Of a stretch of 64,000 bases of DNA, positions 16,238-25,496 are shown piece by piece. The position numbers and the translations under genes are program-made. The first letter of the stretch is position 1. Each line of letters opens with the position of its first letter. A model generated the notes under the pieces. That model searched no databases. It saw nothing but the letters and a program-made list of their open reading frames with translations, and was not told the DNA's origin. Origin of the DNA: PMG-095 sp037200885 (lineage in GTDB: Bacteria; Myxococcota_A; Polyangia; Polyangiales; Polyangiaceae); NCBI GenBank assembly GCA_037200885.1, contig JBBCIN010000001.1, positions 1,798,001 to 1,862,000 on the forward strand. The letters run 5' to 3'.

Positions 16238-17425
16238 TCAGACCGCTTCGATCACGACCGCTACGGCCTCACCGCCACCGATGCAGAGCGTGGCCAGACC
16301 GCGCCGCGCGCTCCGGGCGCGGAGGGCGTACACCAGCGTGGTCAAGATACGGGCGCCAGATGCGCCGATGGGGTGGCCAAGGGCGACCGCGCCGCCGTTG
16401 ACGTTGACGCGCTCTGGATCCAAGCCTGCCAGCTTGCCGCAGGCCATCGGCACGCATGAAAATGCTTCGTTGATCTCCCACAGATCGATCTCGCCCGCGC
16501 GCAAACCGAGCTTGTTCAGCGTGACGGCGATGGCCGCCGCGGGCGCGGTGGTGAACCACTCCGGCGCCTGAGCCGCGCTGCCGTAACCGACGATGCGCGC
16601 GAGCGGAGTGAGCTTTTTCTCGCGCACGATCTGCTCGCTGGCGAGCACCAGTGCGGCGGCGCCATCGTTGATGCTGGAGGCATTGGCGGCCGTGATGGTG
16701 CCGTCTTTGGTGAATGCGGGCTTGAGCTTGGCGAATTTGCTCGGATCGCCGCGACCCGGCTCTTCGTCTTCGCTAATCGAGAGTGCGTCGCCTTTGCGCT
16801 GCGACACGAGAACGGCCGCGATTTCTGCGGAAAATGCCCCGCTTTGTTGGGCGGCGTGGGCGCGGCGATAGCTCTCGGTGGCGAATGCATCTTGGGCTTC
16901 GCGCGTGAGGTCGTATTCCTTCGCGCACAGTTCTCCGGCATTGCCCATGTGGAAGTCGTTGTACGGATCCCACAGACCGTCGAAGATCATGCCATCGATC
17001 AGCTTGCCGTCGCCCATGCGATAGCCGGTGCGCGCCTCACGCAAGTAGTACGGCACGTTGGACATCGACTCCATGCCGCCCGCGACGACCACCTGGGCGT
17101 CCCCGAGCATCACGGTCTTCGCGCCGAAGACGACCGCTTGCAGGCCCGAGCCGCACACCTTGCTCACGGTCGTGGTTGGCACGGTGTTCGGAATTCCGCC
17201 AAAAATAGCGGCCTGCCGCGCGGGCGCTTGGCCGATGCCCGCGGAGAGCACGTTGCCCATGAAGACTTCGCCGATGTCTTCGGCTGCGAGCCCGGCGCGC
17301 TCGACCGCGGCGCGAATGGCGACGGCGCCGAGGCGTGGCGCGGGCAAACTGGCGAAGGCGCCCAAGTATGAGCCAATGGGAGTGCGGGCGGCAGCGACGA
17401 TGTAAACAGCGGGAAGCGTCGTCAT
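16238..17425 (-). CDS. Acetyl-CoA C-acetyltransferase (thiolase)
   Basis: It condenses two acetyl-CoA or cleaves 3-ketoacyl-CoA. 395 residues. The acyl-enzyme Cys91 is in VSKVCGSGLQ, the GHPIGASGARIL loop carries the catalytic His, and the final CIGGGEAVAV carries the second Cys. NEAFS replaces the more common NEAFA. No other fatty-acid or polyhydroxybutyrate gene adjoins it, and the acyl-CoA dehydrogenase is 14 kb away. It lies 7 bp downstream of purC and 4 bp upstream of the 74-residue gene. Confidence 0.94.
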   Translation of the reverse strand: MTTLPAVYIVAAARTPIGSYLGAFASLPAPRLGAVAIRAAVERAGLAAEDIGEVFMGNVLSAGIGQAPARQAAIFGGIPNTVPTTTVSKVCGSGLQAVVFGAKTVMLGDAQVVVAGGMESMSNVPYYLREARTGYRMGDGKLIDGMIFDGLWDPYNDFHMGNAGELCAKEYDLTREAQDAFATESYRRAHAAQQSGAFSAEIAAVLVSQRKGDALSISEDEEPGRGDPSKFAKLKPAFTKDGTITAANASSINDGAAALVLASEQIVREKKLTPLARIVGYGSAAQAPEWFTTAPAAAIAVTLNKLGLRAGEIDLWEINEAFSCVPMACGKLAGLDPERVNVNGGAVALGHPIGASGARILTTLVYALRARSARRGLATLCIGGGEAVAVVIEAV

Positions 17426-17432
17426 TGAATCC

Positions 17433-18419
17433 TCAGGCGACCAAGCCGGCTTGGGCCAGATTCTTGCGCATACGCGCGTCCGGCTCTTCCAAATTCGGGA
17501 TGAACGGCGTGCCGGTGATTTGGTCGACGGCCTCGATATAGCGGCGCGTCGCCTCGACGCGCACGCCGTCGGGGATCAGCGGAATCGGCCCTTCGCCGCG
17601 ATAATTTTGGTCGACCAAGTAACGGCGCACGTATTCCTTGTCGAAGCTCTCCGGATCTTGGCCGGCTTCGAAGCGCTGCTCGTAGCTGGCCGAGTACCAA
17701 AAGCGAGAGGAGTCCGGCGTGTGGATTTCGTCGATCACGACAATCTCGCCGGCAGAGGTCTTGCCGAACTCGTACTTGGTGTCGACCAAGATCAAGCCGC
17801 GCGCCGCGCACAGCCGCTGGCCCTCGCGAAACAAGGCCATCGCCATCTCGGCCGCGGCGTCGAAGTCCGCGGCGGGCATCCCGGAGATCTGCAAAATCTC
17901 CGCACGCGAGGCAGACACGTCGTGATCGCCGTGGGGCGCCTTGGTGCTTGGCGTCAGGATCGGCTCTGGCAATTTGGCGTGCCTTTTCAAGCCTTCAGGC
18001 AGGGTGTGACCGCAGAACTCACGCGCGCCCTGCTCATAGTGAACCCAGATGCTGGTCGAAGTGGTGCCCGTCAAGTACGCACGCACCACCATTTCGACCG
18101 GGAGCGGCGTGCACTCCTTGGCGATCAGCACGTTCGGGTCAGGTACCGCCAGCACGTGGTTCGGGGCGATGTGGGCCGTGTTCGCGAACCAAAACGCGGC
18201 CGCGTGGTTCAGCACTTGCCCCTTCAGAGGCAGCGTACCGAGCACGCGATCGAATGCGCTGATGCGATCGGTGACCACGATCACACGCCTGCCATCAGCG
18301 GTGCTGTAGTTGTCTCGTACCTTGCCCTCGTACTTCTTTCCCAAGCGCGGAAAGTCGCTGCGATCGAGGGGATGCGCGAGTGCCTTTTGAATCAGGGAAA
18401 CGTCCACCAAAGTGGGCAA
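17433..18419 (-). CDS. purC: SAICAR synthetase
   Basis: Purine synthesis step that joins aspartate to CAIR. 328 residues, the longer fungal/proteobacterial form. GKVRDNY, TDRISAFDRVL, EMVVRAYLTG and LVDTKYEFGK are all present. Start codons are non-canonical (TTG at 18419; TTG 18410 and GTG 18407 are alternatives) and I see no strong ribosome site. It heads a packed operon of five genes (purC, thiolase, 74-residue protein, SctL-like, site-2 protease). Confidence 0.94.
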   Translation of the reverse strand: MPTLVDVSLIQKALAHPLDRSDFPRLGKKYEGKVRDNYSTADGRRVIVVTDRISAFDRVLGTLPLKGQVLNHAAAFWFANTAHIAPNHVLAVPDPNVLIAKECTPLPVEMVVRAYLTGTTSTSIWVHYEQGAREFCGHTLPEGLKRHAKLPEPILTPSTKAPHGDHDVSASRAEILQISGMPAADFDAAAEMAMALFREGQRLCAARGLILVDTKYEFGKTSAGEIVVIDEIHTPDSSRFWYSASYEQRFEAGQDPESFDKEYVRRYLVDQNYRGEGPIPLIPDGVRVEATRRYIEAVDQITGTPFIPNLEEPDARMRKNLAQAGLVA

Positions 18420-18537
18420 AAGCTAACACCATCCAGCGATCTTGGTAGCCGCTGTGGCGAGCTTCCAATGTGCCGTTGTGAAGAATTGATGATAGTAGCC
18501 GGAATCGTACCGCTTTCTGAGCGCAAAGCCCCCCCGC

Positions 18538-19437
18538 ATGCAGACCCTAGCCTTCGGAACGCCACGTAAATTGCCGAGACCGAGCCAGGTGCTCGGACGA
18601 GTGGCCGTGCTGGACATTGCTTTTGCGGGTGCGGGCAGCGGCGGGGGCTTTCCAAAGATCACTCTGCCCTTCATCGAGGGGCTCGGCGATCGCCTACGCG
18701 CCTGGGTCGATCATCACGATCACGAGCTGCACGCGAGCTACTCGTCCGATCCGCGTTTCGTGCTTTCCACCAAAGCCGAACACGGTGCCTGTCCGGAGAT
18801 GATCACCGAGGAGTTGGTGGCCCGCGTGGGGGTGATCGACACCATCGTCTGCCACACCGATTTCGACGGCTTGGCCAGCGCGGCCAAGTGGGTACGCAAC
18901 GGCGTCGAGTCCTATCCCGGCTGCGATGATGACGCGCGCGCCATCGATACGCGCATGGGCACGCCCAGTGCCGTCGCCAATCGCTTCGACCGCGCGCTCC
19001 GCGCGCGGCCGCGGGACGAAGGCCTTTTTGGGTTAATCGTTCGGCATTTGGCGACCGGTCTGAAGGACGAGTCGCTCTGGCAACCGATCGATCGCGCGGC
19101 TGAAGATCTGATCCCGATCGAGCGCGAGACGCGCCGCGCCGCGGAGCGCTACCAGCGGCTGAGCCCGGGCGTGGCCTTCCTCGAGCTCGGCCCCGAGTTC
19201 ACCCGCGTCGACAAGACACTGCTCCTCCTGCTCGGCCAAGAGCGTGAGCCGGTTAGCGTGGTCGTGGATCGGGATAACGTGAGCGTGGCCGCGCGCTTCG
19301 ATAGTGGACTCAATTTCGTGACGCTGTTGAACTTGGGGGGAGGTATGCCGACGCGCGTATCGGTGCCGCGCCCGCGTTTGAATGAAGTATTGCGCGCCTT
19401 GGGTGTGGATCCGAGCCAAGCGGGAGTCGAAGTTTGA
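18538..19437 (+). CDS. DHH-phosphoesterase-like protein with motifs in unusual order
   Basis: 299 residues. A DHH triad sits at 58-60 in WVDHHDHEL, and a CHTDFDGLASA segment at 105-115 looks like the DxDGxxSA motif of DHH enzymes (RecJ, NrnA). In that family the DxDG motif comes first and DHH later, so here the order is reversed. Asp-rich CDDD follows at 129-132. The substrate is unknown; oligonucleotides or cyclic dinucleotides are the usual ones. It overlaps the HEAT-repeat gene by 4 nt and is divergent from purC. Confidence 0.6.
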   Translation: MQTLAFGTPRKLPRPSQVLGRVAVLDIAFAGAGSGGGFPKITLPFIEGLGDRLRAWVDHHDHELHASYSSDPRFVLSTKAEHGACPEMITEELVARVGVIDTIVCHTDFDGLASAAKWVRNGVESYPGCDDDARAIDTRMGTPSAVANRFDRALRARPRDEGLFGLIVRHLATGLKDESLWQPIDRAAEDLIPIERETRRAAERYQRLSPGVAFLELGPEFTRVDKTLLLLLGQEREPVSVVVDRDNVSVAARFDSGLNFVTLLNLGGGMPTRVSVPRPRLNEVLRALGVDPSQAGVEV

Positions 19438-21920
19438 GGCTGAGAGCGCGATTTGAGGCTGGTTTTCTGGGTCTGTTCAGCGGCGCGCTGCTCACGCTGC
19501 CCGCGCGTGCGGCGACCTCCGTGGTGGCCTTTGCTCCTCCGGGTCAGGGCCAAGGCGGCTTGGCCGTTGGCTTCGATGCCGCGGGCGCCCTACGCATGGT
19601 GCCCTGCGCGGCGAAGGGTTGCAGCATCGATCGCGGCAACGAAATCGCATTTCCGGCAGAGCTGCGGCCGGCGATCCCGAACGCGCAGTTCTCGGTCGTC
19701 GGCATCGGCGATGACCGGCGCGCGATCGTCGTCTCCGTGAGCGACGCGCATGCCGCGAGGTCGTGGTCGGCGGTCGTCACCGGGGGTTTGGGTGGCGGCG
19801 CGCCGAACCTCGTTTTTGCTGGATTTACGGGGTTTACCGCGGGTGAAGACGGCATGCGGCGGGGTCAACGCGTCGAGATCTCGCCGCCGGACGAGAACGG
19901 CGCGCGACGGATCGTGATCGGCGACGTAGAGGAGGATCTGTCGCTTTGCGGTCGGCCGGCGTTGCTCGCGCCGCAGCTCTTGCTGAGCGCTGACTTGAAG
20001 CTGCACGCGGCCAAGGTGCAGCGGCTGAGCGTGGAGGAGCGTGAAGGCGCGCGGCAAGTCACGGCCGTGCGCGTGGCGCCGAGCGACGCCGCGGCCCCCG
20101 CCTTCGGAGTGCTCCGCGCGGTGGCGGCCACGAGCGCCGTCGGCAGCCCGGGTGCACTGACTGACGGCAACCCCGAAACGACTTGGGCCGAGAATCGCGG
20201 CGGCGCCGGACGCGGTGAGTTCGTGCTCTTGAACGCGCCCCCCCAATTGCCCATTTCTGGCCTGGATTTGCTGATTCGGCCGGCCAAGGCGAAGCCCGAG
20301 CGCGGAGTTGCGCCGCGCGTCTTCTGGCTGGCTTCGAATCGCGGCTTGGTCGAAGTGACGATGCCGGAGGACGCCTGGAAATTCCCCGGCGCGCACTACA
20401 GCGTGAAGCTCGATCCGCCGCTGCAAGGCGATTGCCTCGCACTCGTGACCGAGAGCGCGTTCGACGAAAGTCCGAGCGCGCGCGTAACCTTCGCCGAGCT
20501 CAGCGCGCGCACCGAGTTCGATGCCGCGTCCGTGTCGGCGCTGGTTGCGGCGCTGGCGGGCGGCGGTGAACGTGCGGAGGCGTCTGCGGCCGTGCTGCGC
20601 GCGGTGGGGCAGCCCGGCTATGAAGCGGTCGCGCAGGCCTTCGACGGCTTGGACGAGGGCGGTCGCCGGGTGGCGCTCGATCTGCTCGATCAGGCGCCCT
20701 GTGAGACCAGCTTACCCGTGTTTTTGAAGGCGTTTTCTGGGCTCTCGCCCGCGCACGCGATCCACGGCCGAGATCATATTCGGCGTTGTGGCAAGGCGGC
20801 GGCGCCGTTCCTGGTGGCCGCGGCCAAGACGGCCAAGGGCGCTCAGCAGGTCAATCTGCTGAGCGAGTTGCTGCTCGCGGACGCGGCGCAATGTGTGGAC
20901 CTGATCGTGAGCTTGCTCGATGTCGATTCGCGCGCGCGGCGTGCTTCCCTGCGCATCGCGCTGGCGCGCGCCAGCATCGTCAGTGAAGCCAAGCCGCGTG
21001 TGCTCGCGGTTCTCGCCGACCCAGAGGCCAACGAGCGCGTCACGGTCGAAGTGCTGCGTGCGTTGGGCTCGCGCATCGGCGAGTTCCAGCCCGCCGCAGG
21101 CGCGGCGATCGCGCGCGTTTCGAGCCCGAACGCCAGCTTTCGCACGCGCTTCTTGCTGCTCTCCCCGAGCGCCGAACTCGCGGCTCAGGACCCCGCGGTT
21201 CGCGCCGTATTTGCCCAAGATTTGGCGTCCGATCCAGATCCGCGCTTCCGCGCGCAAGCGCTCTCCGTGCTGAAAGATCCAGCTCGGTTTTCGACTCAGA
21301 TCGAGAACGCCTTGAGTGACTCCGACGTCCGCGTGCGCGAGGCTGCCATCCGCGCGAGCGCCGGCCTGCCGAGCACGGTCCCCGTGTTGAGCCAGCGCTT
21401 GGCCAAGGATCCCTGGCCGCTCGTGCGGATGGCCGCCGCGGACGCGTTGGCCGAGGCCAAGGGCTCGCCCAACGCGGCAACGGCCCTGTCGCGCGCGATC
21501 GACGACGAATCGCCGCACGTGCGCGCACACGTGATCGTCGCGCTCGGGGAGCACCACGCGAGCTCCGAGGTCGTCAAGATTCGCGCACGTTTGCGCGACG
21601 AAGACGAATACCCGATGGTGCGCGCGGCCGCGGCGCAAGCGCTGGCCGCGCTGTGCGACACGAGCTCGCTCGATAGCCTGACGGGCTACGCTCGAAAGCT
21701 GCTCGATCCGATGGCGACGACCCAGGATCACATGATCGGCTCGGCCGCTCTACTCGCACTCGGTGAAATGCACCCCGCAGATCTAGAGACGCGCCTCAAG
21801 CCGCTGCGAGCCAAGGGATCGCCCCCCCAAGCCCACCAAGCCGCCGACGCGGTGATGCAACGCCGCAGCACCTCCTGCGGAGCCCCCGCCCCCGCGAAGC
21901 CCGGCCCGCCGAAGTCGTAG
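19434..21920 (+). CDS. Secreted HEAT-repeat protein with NADase-type glycan-binding-like domain
   Basis: 828 residues from a TTG start that overlaps the previous stop (TTGA). The signal peptide ends LPARAA. Residues about 210-360 form a discoidin/NADase-type glycan-binding-like beta domain (LTDGNPETTWAENRGGAGRGE). From about 370 to 800 the sequence is HEAT-like helical repeats, some with clear periodicity (DSDVRVREAAIRAS, DPWPLVRMAAADAL, DESPHVRAHVIVAL). Such proteins are scaffolds. It is probably periplasmic or surface-exposed. The C-terminus is Pro/Ala-rich. Confidence 0.75.
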   Translation: MRLRARFEAGFLGLFSGALLTLPARAATSVVAFAPPGQGQGGLAVGFDAAGALRMVPCAAKGCSIDRGNEIAFPAELRPAIPNAQFSVVGIGDDRRAIVVSVSDAHAARSWSAVVTGGLGGGAPNLVFAGFTGFTAGEDGMRRGQRVEISPPDENGARRIVIGDVEEDLSLCGRPALLAPQLLLSADLKLHAAKVQRLSVEEREGARQVTAVRVAPSDAAAPAFGVLRAVAATSAVGSPGALTDGNPETTWAENRGGAGRGEFVLLNAPPQLPISGLDLLIRPAKAKPERGVAPRVFWLASNRGLVEVTMPEDAWKFPGAHYSVKLDPPLQGDCLALVTESAFDESPSARVTFAELSARTEFDAASVSALVAALAGGGERAEASAAVLRAVGQPGYEAVAQAFDGLDEGGRRVALDLLDQAPCETSLPVFLKAFSGLSPAHAIHGRDHIRRCGKAAAPFLVAAAKTAKGAQQVNLLSELLLADAAQCVDLIVSLLDVDSRARRASLRIALARASIVSEAKPRVLAVLADPEANERVTVEVLRALGSRIGEFQPAAGAAIARVSSPNASFRTRFLLLSPSAELAAQDPAVRAVFAQDLASDPDPRFRAQALSVLKDPARFSTQIENALSDSDVRVREAAIRASAGLPSTVPVLSQRLAKDPWPLVRMAAADALAEAKGSPNAATALSRAIDDESPHVRAHVIVALGEHHASSEVVKIRARLRDEDEYPMVRAAAAQALAALCDTSSLDSLTGYARKLLDPMATTQDHMIGSAALLALGEMHPADLETRLKPLRAKGSPPQAHQAADAVMQRRSTSCGAPAPAKPGPPKS

Positions 21921-21980
21921 GCGCGACCGGTCGACTCTCGGAGCCGTTCAACGCGCGGCGATGACGTGGTACGAGGGCGC

Positions 21981-23030
21981 ATGTCCTTTGTGTTGGTGAC
22001 CGGTGCGACTGGATTTTTGGGGTCGCAGCTCGTGCGCACCCTGATGGAGCGCGGCGAGAGCGTGAAGGCCTTCGTGCGGCCGGGCGCGAATCTGGCTGCT
22101 TTGCAGGGTTATCCGCAGGATCGGTTCAAGATTGCGGTGGGCGATATTCGCATCGAGCACAGCGTGTTTGCGGCGCTCGCGAACTGCACGCGCATGTATC
22201 ACGTCGCGGCCAATTTCAAGATGTGGGACCCCAAGCCCTCGCGCATCATTTTGCCGGCGATCGAGGGCATGCGTGCGACGCTGCGCGCGGCTCGCTCACG
22301 CAAGCTCGAGAAGATCGTGGTTACCAGCAGCGCCGGTGTGCTCGGCACCACGACCAGCGAAGAGCCGATGGACGAGACGCACGAGTTCAATCTCGAGAAT
22401 CCGGAAGCTTATTTTGCGGCCAAGGTGGCGGCCGATCGGGTCGCGGCCGAGTTCATCGCGGAGGGCTTGCCAATCGTCATGGCGCTGCCGGCGACGATCG
22501 CGGGTCCCGGTGATTGGAAGCCGACCCCCAACGGCCAGCTGCTGCTCGAATACCTGAAGACGCCGTCGACCAGCCATTTCCCTGTGACTGCGGGCGGTAT
22601 CAACGTGGTCGACGTCGAAGACGTGGCCATGGGTCATGTGCAGGCCATGGATCACGGCGTCATCGCCGAACGCTACCTCTTGGGCGGCGAGAATCTCAGC
22701 TTCAGCCAATTGTTCGAGACCTTGTGCGATCTGACTGGCCTGGCCGAGCCGAGCGCGCCGAAGAGCAAGGGCCTGATGAAATTCGCGGGCAAGCTATTCG
22801 AATTGAACGCGCGCCTGCGCGGCGGCGCACCGCGCATCACCTCGCGCATGGCCAATGACTACGTGGACACTTTCTCGTACATCACGAGTCAGAAGGCCGA
22901 GCTCGCATTGGGCTATCGTCATCGCCCCGCGCGTGAAGCGCTCGGCCGCTCGGTGCGCTGGTTCCTGGCCCACGGCTATGTGCCGAAGAATGCGGCGTCT
23001 CGCGTGCGCTTGGAGCTGCGCCCGGTGTGA
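21981..23030 (+). CDS. NAD-dependent epimerase/dehydratase (extended SDR)
   Basis: 349 residues from the ATG at 21981. The nucleotide motif TGATGFLG is at residues 7-14 and the catalytic YFAAK (YxxxK) falls after a conserved TSSAGVLG segment. The length and LPATIAGPGDWKPTP segment resemble dihydroflavonol-reductase/HpnA-like extended SDRs, which act on hydroxy/keto steroid, hopanoid or sugar substrates. No hopanoid gene is adjacent, so the substrate stays open. It overlaps the next gene by 4 nt (GTGA). Confidence 0.88.
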   Translation: MSFVLVTGATGFLGSQLVRTLMERGESVKAFVRPGANLAALQGYPQDRFKIAVGDIRIEHSVFAALANCTRMYHVAANFKMWDPKPSRIILPAIEGMRATLRAARSRKLEKIVVTSSAGVLGTTTSEEPMDETHEFNLENPEAYFAAKVAADRVAAEFIAEGLPIVMALPATIAGPGDWKPTPNGQLLLEYLKTPSTSHFPVTAGGINVVDVEDVAMGHVQAMDHGVIAERYLLGGENLSFSQLFETLCDLTGLAEPSAPKSKGLMKFAGKLFELNARLRGGAPRITSRMANDYVDTFSYITSQKAELALGYRHRPAREALGRSVRWFLAHGYVPKNAASRVRLELRPV

Positions 23031-23728
23031 CGCGTCGGGCCGGCTTCCTCTCCGGGCTGCTCGCGGCTGCGTTGGCCGCGATCCCCGCGGCGCTCCGCTT
23101 CGAGTCGGGCTTGGCCTGGCAAGCGTTCGCTGTATGTATGGGCGGGTGTGCGCTGGTGATGGCGCCGCTCTCGGCCGCGCTGGCCGGTGCGGCGAGCACG
23201 AGCAAATTCAGAACCGCGCTCACGGTCGGTGTCCTGCTGGCCGCGCTACCACTCGTGCCGTTCGCGACCCTGCTCAAAACGACCACCCATCATCGGCCTC
23301 TGGGGGGGGTGACCTTTGCGGTGATCGCTGGCTTGTTGATCATCGGCTTGTCGTTGATTTGTGCGCGACTCGTCACCTGGGCGGGTGTCCAGCGCACGCG
23401 GCTCGGAGTGGTCGCTCGCGTGCTGCTCGTGGCATTGGCGGCGCTGGGAACAGCGGCACTACTGCTCGGTTTGGTGCAAGGGCTGAAGGGCGGTAGCGCC
23501 TATCAAACAGGCTTTTATGACGCGCTGCGCGTACTCGGGCTGGCGACGCTTGCGGCTCGTGTCCGACTTCCTCAGACCGTGCTCCGTCGTGCTCGTGGTC
23601 TCGGGCTTGCGACCTGGGTGGCGGTGGTTACGGTCGGGGTGTGTCTTGGTCGCGCCCCAGCGATGCAGGCCGAGCTGGCCTCGCGTTGCCCCGTTTTACA
23701 TTGGCCGCTGGTCTGGCTTGGCGGCTGA
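23027..23728 (+). CDS. Polytopic membrane protein of unknown function
   Basis: 233 residues with about six hydrophobic segments joined by short Arg-containing loops. There is no conserved charged residue inside the membrane segments and no motif. It is co-translated with the SDR upstream, so a role in the same envelope or lipid pathway is possible. The metallopeptidase gene follows after 28 bp. Confidence 0.7.
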   Translation: MTRRAGFLSGLLAAALAAIPAALRFESGLAWQAFAVCMGGCALVMAPLSAALAGAASTSKFRTALTVGVLLAALPLVPFATLLKTTTHHRPLGGVTFAVIAGLLIIGLSLICARLVTWAGVQRTRLGVVARVLLVALAALGTAALLLGLVQGLKGGSAYQTGFYDALRVLGLATLAARVRLPQTVLRRARGLGLATWVAVVTVGVCLGRAPAMQAELASRCPVLHWPLVWLGG

Positions 23729-23756
23729 CCATTGCCGCGCCATATTTCGGAACGTG

Positions 23757-25034
23757 ATGGGGCGCGCCGCCGCTCGGCTAATCATCTGGTGCTTGTTGCC
23801 CCTGCTGCTGTTGCTGGCAGGCTCGGCATTTGCGGCGCCTAGTGATCTGGTCGCGCCGCCCCCGCCTCCAAGTGAGATCCGTGAGGGCCGTACCGAGCTT
23901 GCGCCGCCTCGCGCCGGCTCGAGCGCGCCGGATGATTCCGCGGATGCTGCGCCCTCGGTGAGTGCACTGCCCTCCTCGGTCGCAGACGCCCCGCGCGTCG
24001 GCCGCGGCGTGCTGCACCTGCCGCCCATCCCCGCCGGCTTCAACAGTTACGACGCCGGCTGGGTTCGCTTCATCTATCATCCGTCGAGTCGCGAGCGCGT
24101 ACAGCCGCTGATCGCGCAGGCGGAAGCCGTGCGCCATGATCTGACCGAGCGCCTCGGCTTCCCCGTGCTCACGGAAGTGCGCGTCGAGATTGCGCGTACA
24201 CCCGGGGAAATGGCGACATTTGCACCCTCCGGCGCGCCGTACCCGGAGTACGCCGCGGGCGTCGCTTACTCGGAGCTCGGCTTGGTGCTGCTTTCGCTCA
24301 CGCCGGTCCACGCCGGCCAAGAGCAGGATTTGGGCGAGGTGTTTCGGCATGAGCTGGCTCACGTGGCGTTGCACGATGCGCTCAACGGCCAAGAGGTCCC
24401 GCGCTGGTTCAACGAGGGCTTCGCAGTGTTCGCTTCCGGGGAATCGTCCTTCGCGCGGATGAGGACTCTGTCGATGTCGACCGTCGGCGGTTCGTTGATC
24501 CCGCTGCATGAGCTCGAGCGATCGTTCCCAAACGATGAGACGAAAGCGCAGATCGCTTACGCGGAGGCCGTCGATGTCGTGCGCTTTTTGGTGCGGCGCG
24601 AGGACATCCATCGCTTCCGCACGCTGGTCAGTGAGCTGCGCGAGGGCAAAGCCTTCGATCAAGCCGTGCTCGATGCCTACGCGGTGGACTTGGCCACGCT
24701 CGAGCTCGAGTGGCGCGACGACGCTTCGCGCCGCTATACGTTCCTACCCATCTTACTGAGTGGCACTTTTTTCTGGGTGATCGCGCTCGGGATCGCGGTC
24801 TGGGCTTGGCGTCGACGCAAGCGCAGAGACAAGCTGACGCTGCAACGCTGGGCGCGGGAAGAAACCGTAGAAGACTTGCAGCGCGCCCGCTTGGCCCTGC
24901 GCAACGAAGCGGCACGCGTGCACATCGTGCTGGCCAAAGGCGCCGAGATCCCGGTGGCGCAACTCGCGGCTTCGAGCACGGAAAAAGAAGTCCCCGTGGT
25001 CGAGCACGACGGCTCTTGGCATACGCTTCATTGA
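23757..25034 (+). CDS. Membrane-anchored gluzincin peptidase (peptidase MA-like)
   Basis: 425 residues from the ATG at 23757 (GTG at 23754 is adjacent). A signal peptide (ends SAFAAP) is followed by a Pro/Ser-rich linker. The catalytic HELAH comes with WFNEGFAVF 20 residues later, giving HExxH plus Glu zinc ligands of the gluzincin type. A single membrane helix near residue 335 and a charged cytoplasmic tail end the protein. The frame is open far upstream, but that part shadows the membrane protein gene. The active site faces the periplasm. Confidence 0.85.
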   Translation: MGRAAARLIIWCLLPLLLLLAGSAFAAPSDLVAPPPPPSEIREGRTELAPPRAGSSAPDDSADAAPSVSALPSSVADAPRVGRGVLHLPPIPAGFNSYDAGWVRFIYHPSSRERVQPLIAQAEAVRHDLTERLGFPVLTEVRVEIARTPGEMATFAPSGAPYPEYAAGVAYSELGLVLLSLTPVHAGQEQDLGEVFRHELAHVALHDALNGQEVPRWFNEGFAVFASGESSFARMRTLSMSTVGGSLIPLHELERSFPNDETKAQIAYAEAVDVVRFLVRREDIHRFRTLVSELREGKAFDQAVLDAYAVDLATLELEWRDDASRRYTFLPILLSGTFFWVIALGIAVWAWRRRKRRDKLTLQRWAREETVEDLQRARLALRNEAARVHIVLAKGAEIPVAQLAASSTEKEVPVVEHDGSWHTLH

Positions 25035-25176
25035 TTCGCGAGGGGGCGATCGCGCTCCCGCACCGCACCTCGCAGACCGGGCCAATTTCTCACCAAACCG
25101 GCCTGCTGCCGGGTTTCGCAGCTCGACGCCGAAGGCTGTGCCGAGCTGCGACGTGGTCGGTGACCATCAACAAAAA
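25035..25176. other. Convergent-gene gap with intergenic repeat copy B
   Basis: 142 bp between the peptidase and chorismate mutase stops. It contains dispersed repeat copy B (about 25038-25085). No coding sequence and no clear hairpin with T-tract were seen. Confidence 0.5.
25038..25085 (+). repeat. Dispersed intergenic repeat, copy B
   Basis: Core at 25046-25053. It reads GAGGGGGCGATCGCGCTCCC then GCACCGCACCTCGCA, nearly identical to copy C over about 45 bp. Confidence 0.7.
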
Positions 25177-25464
25177 TTAGGCGTGCTTGCTCATGCTGTG
25201 TTGTTCGATGCGCCGTGATTCGTCGATCAGGCGTTCGAAGATGCGGCGCACGGTGTCGGCGTCTAGGGGTTCGGGAGCCTGACTGCAAAGGCGTTCGAGC
25301 ATCTTGCGCTCGCGCTCTGGGTCGTAGGCCGCGATGTTGTTTTCACGCTTGAATTGACCGACGGCGAGCACGACCTTCACGCGGTCAGCGACGAGCTGCA
25401 GGATGCGGCCATCCAAGTCGTCGATGCTTCGCCGTAGCGCTTCGAGCTCCGGAGCAGGCTTCAC
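25177..25464 (-). CDS. aroQ: Chorismate mutase, AroQ type
   Basis: It converts chorismate to prephenate for Phe and Tyr. 95 residues, all helical, from a GTG start. IDDLDGRILQLVADRVKVVLAVGQFK and DPERERKMLERL give the Arg/Lys ligands expected for the AroQ active site. It is monofunctional, with no prephenate dehydratase or DAHP synthase fused. The last residues after EQHSM are lineage-specific. The chorismate synthase gene is 7 kb away, not in an operon with it. Confidence 0.92.
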   Translation of the reverse strand: MKPAPELEALRRSIDDLDGRILQLVADRVKVVLAVGQFKRENNIAAYDPERERKMLERLCSQAPEPLDADTVRRIFERLIDESRRIEQHSMSKHA

Positions 25465-25496
25465 ACTACGGACCGTAACATCAGAAGCGGCCTTCG

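Noticed and set aside
17451..18569. Plus-strand 372-residue frame opposite purC
   Set aside because: purC motifs are intact on the other strand and this frame resembles no family.
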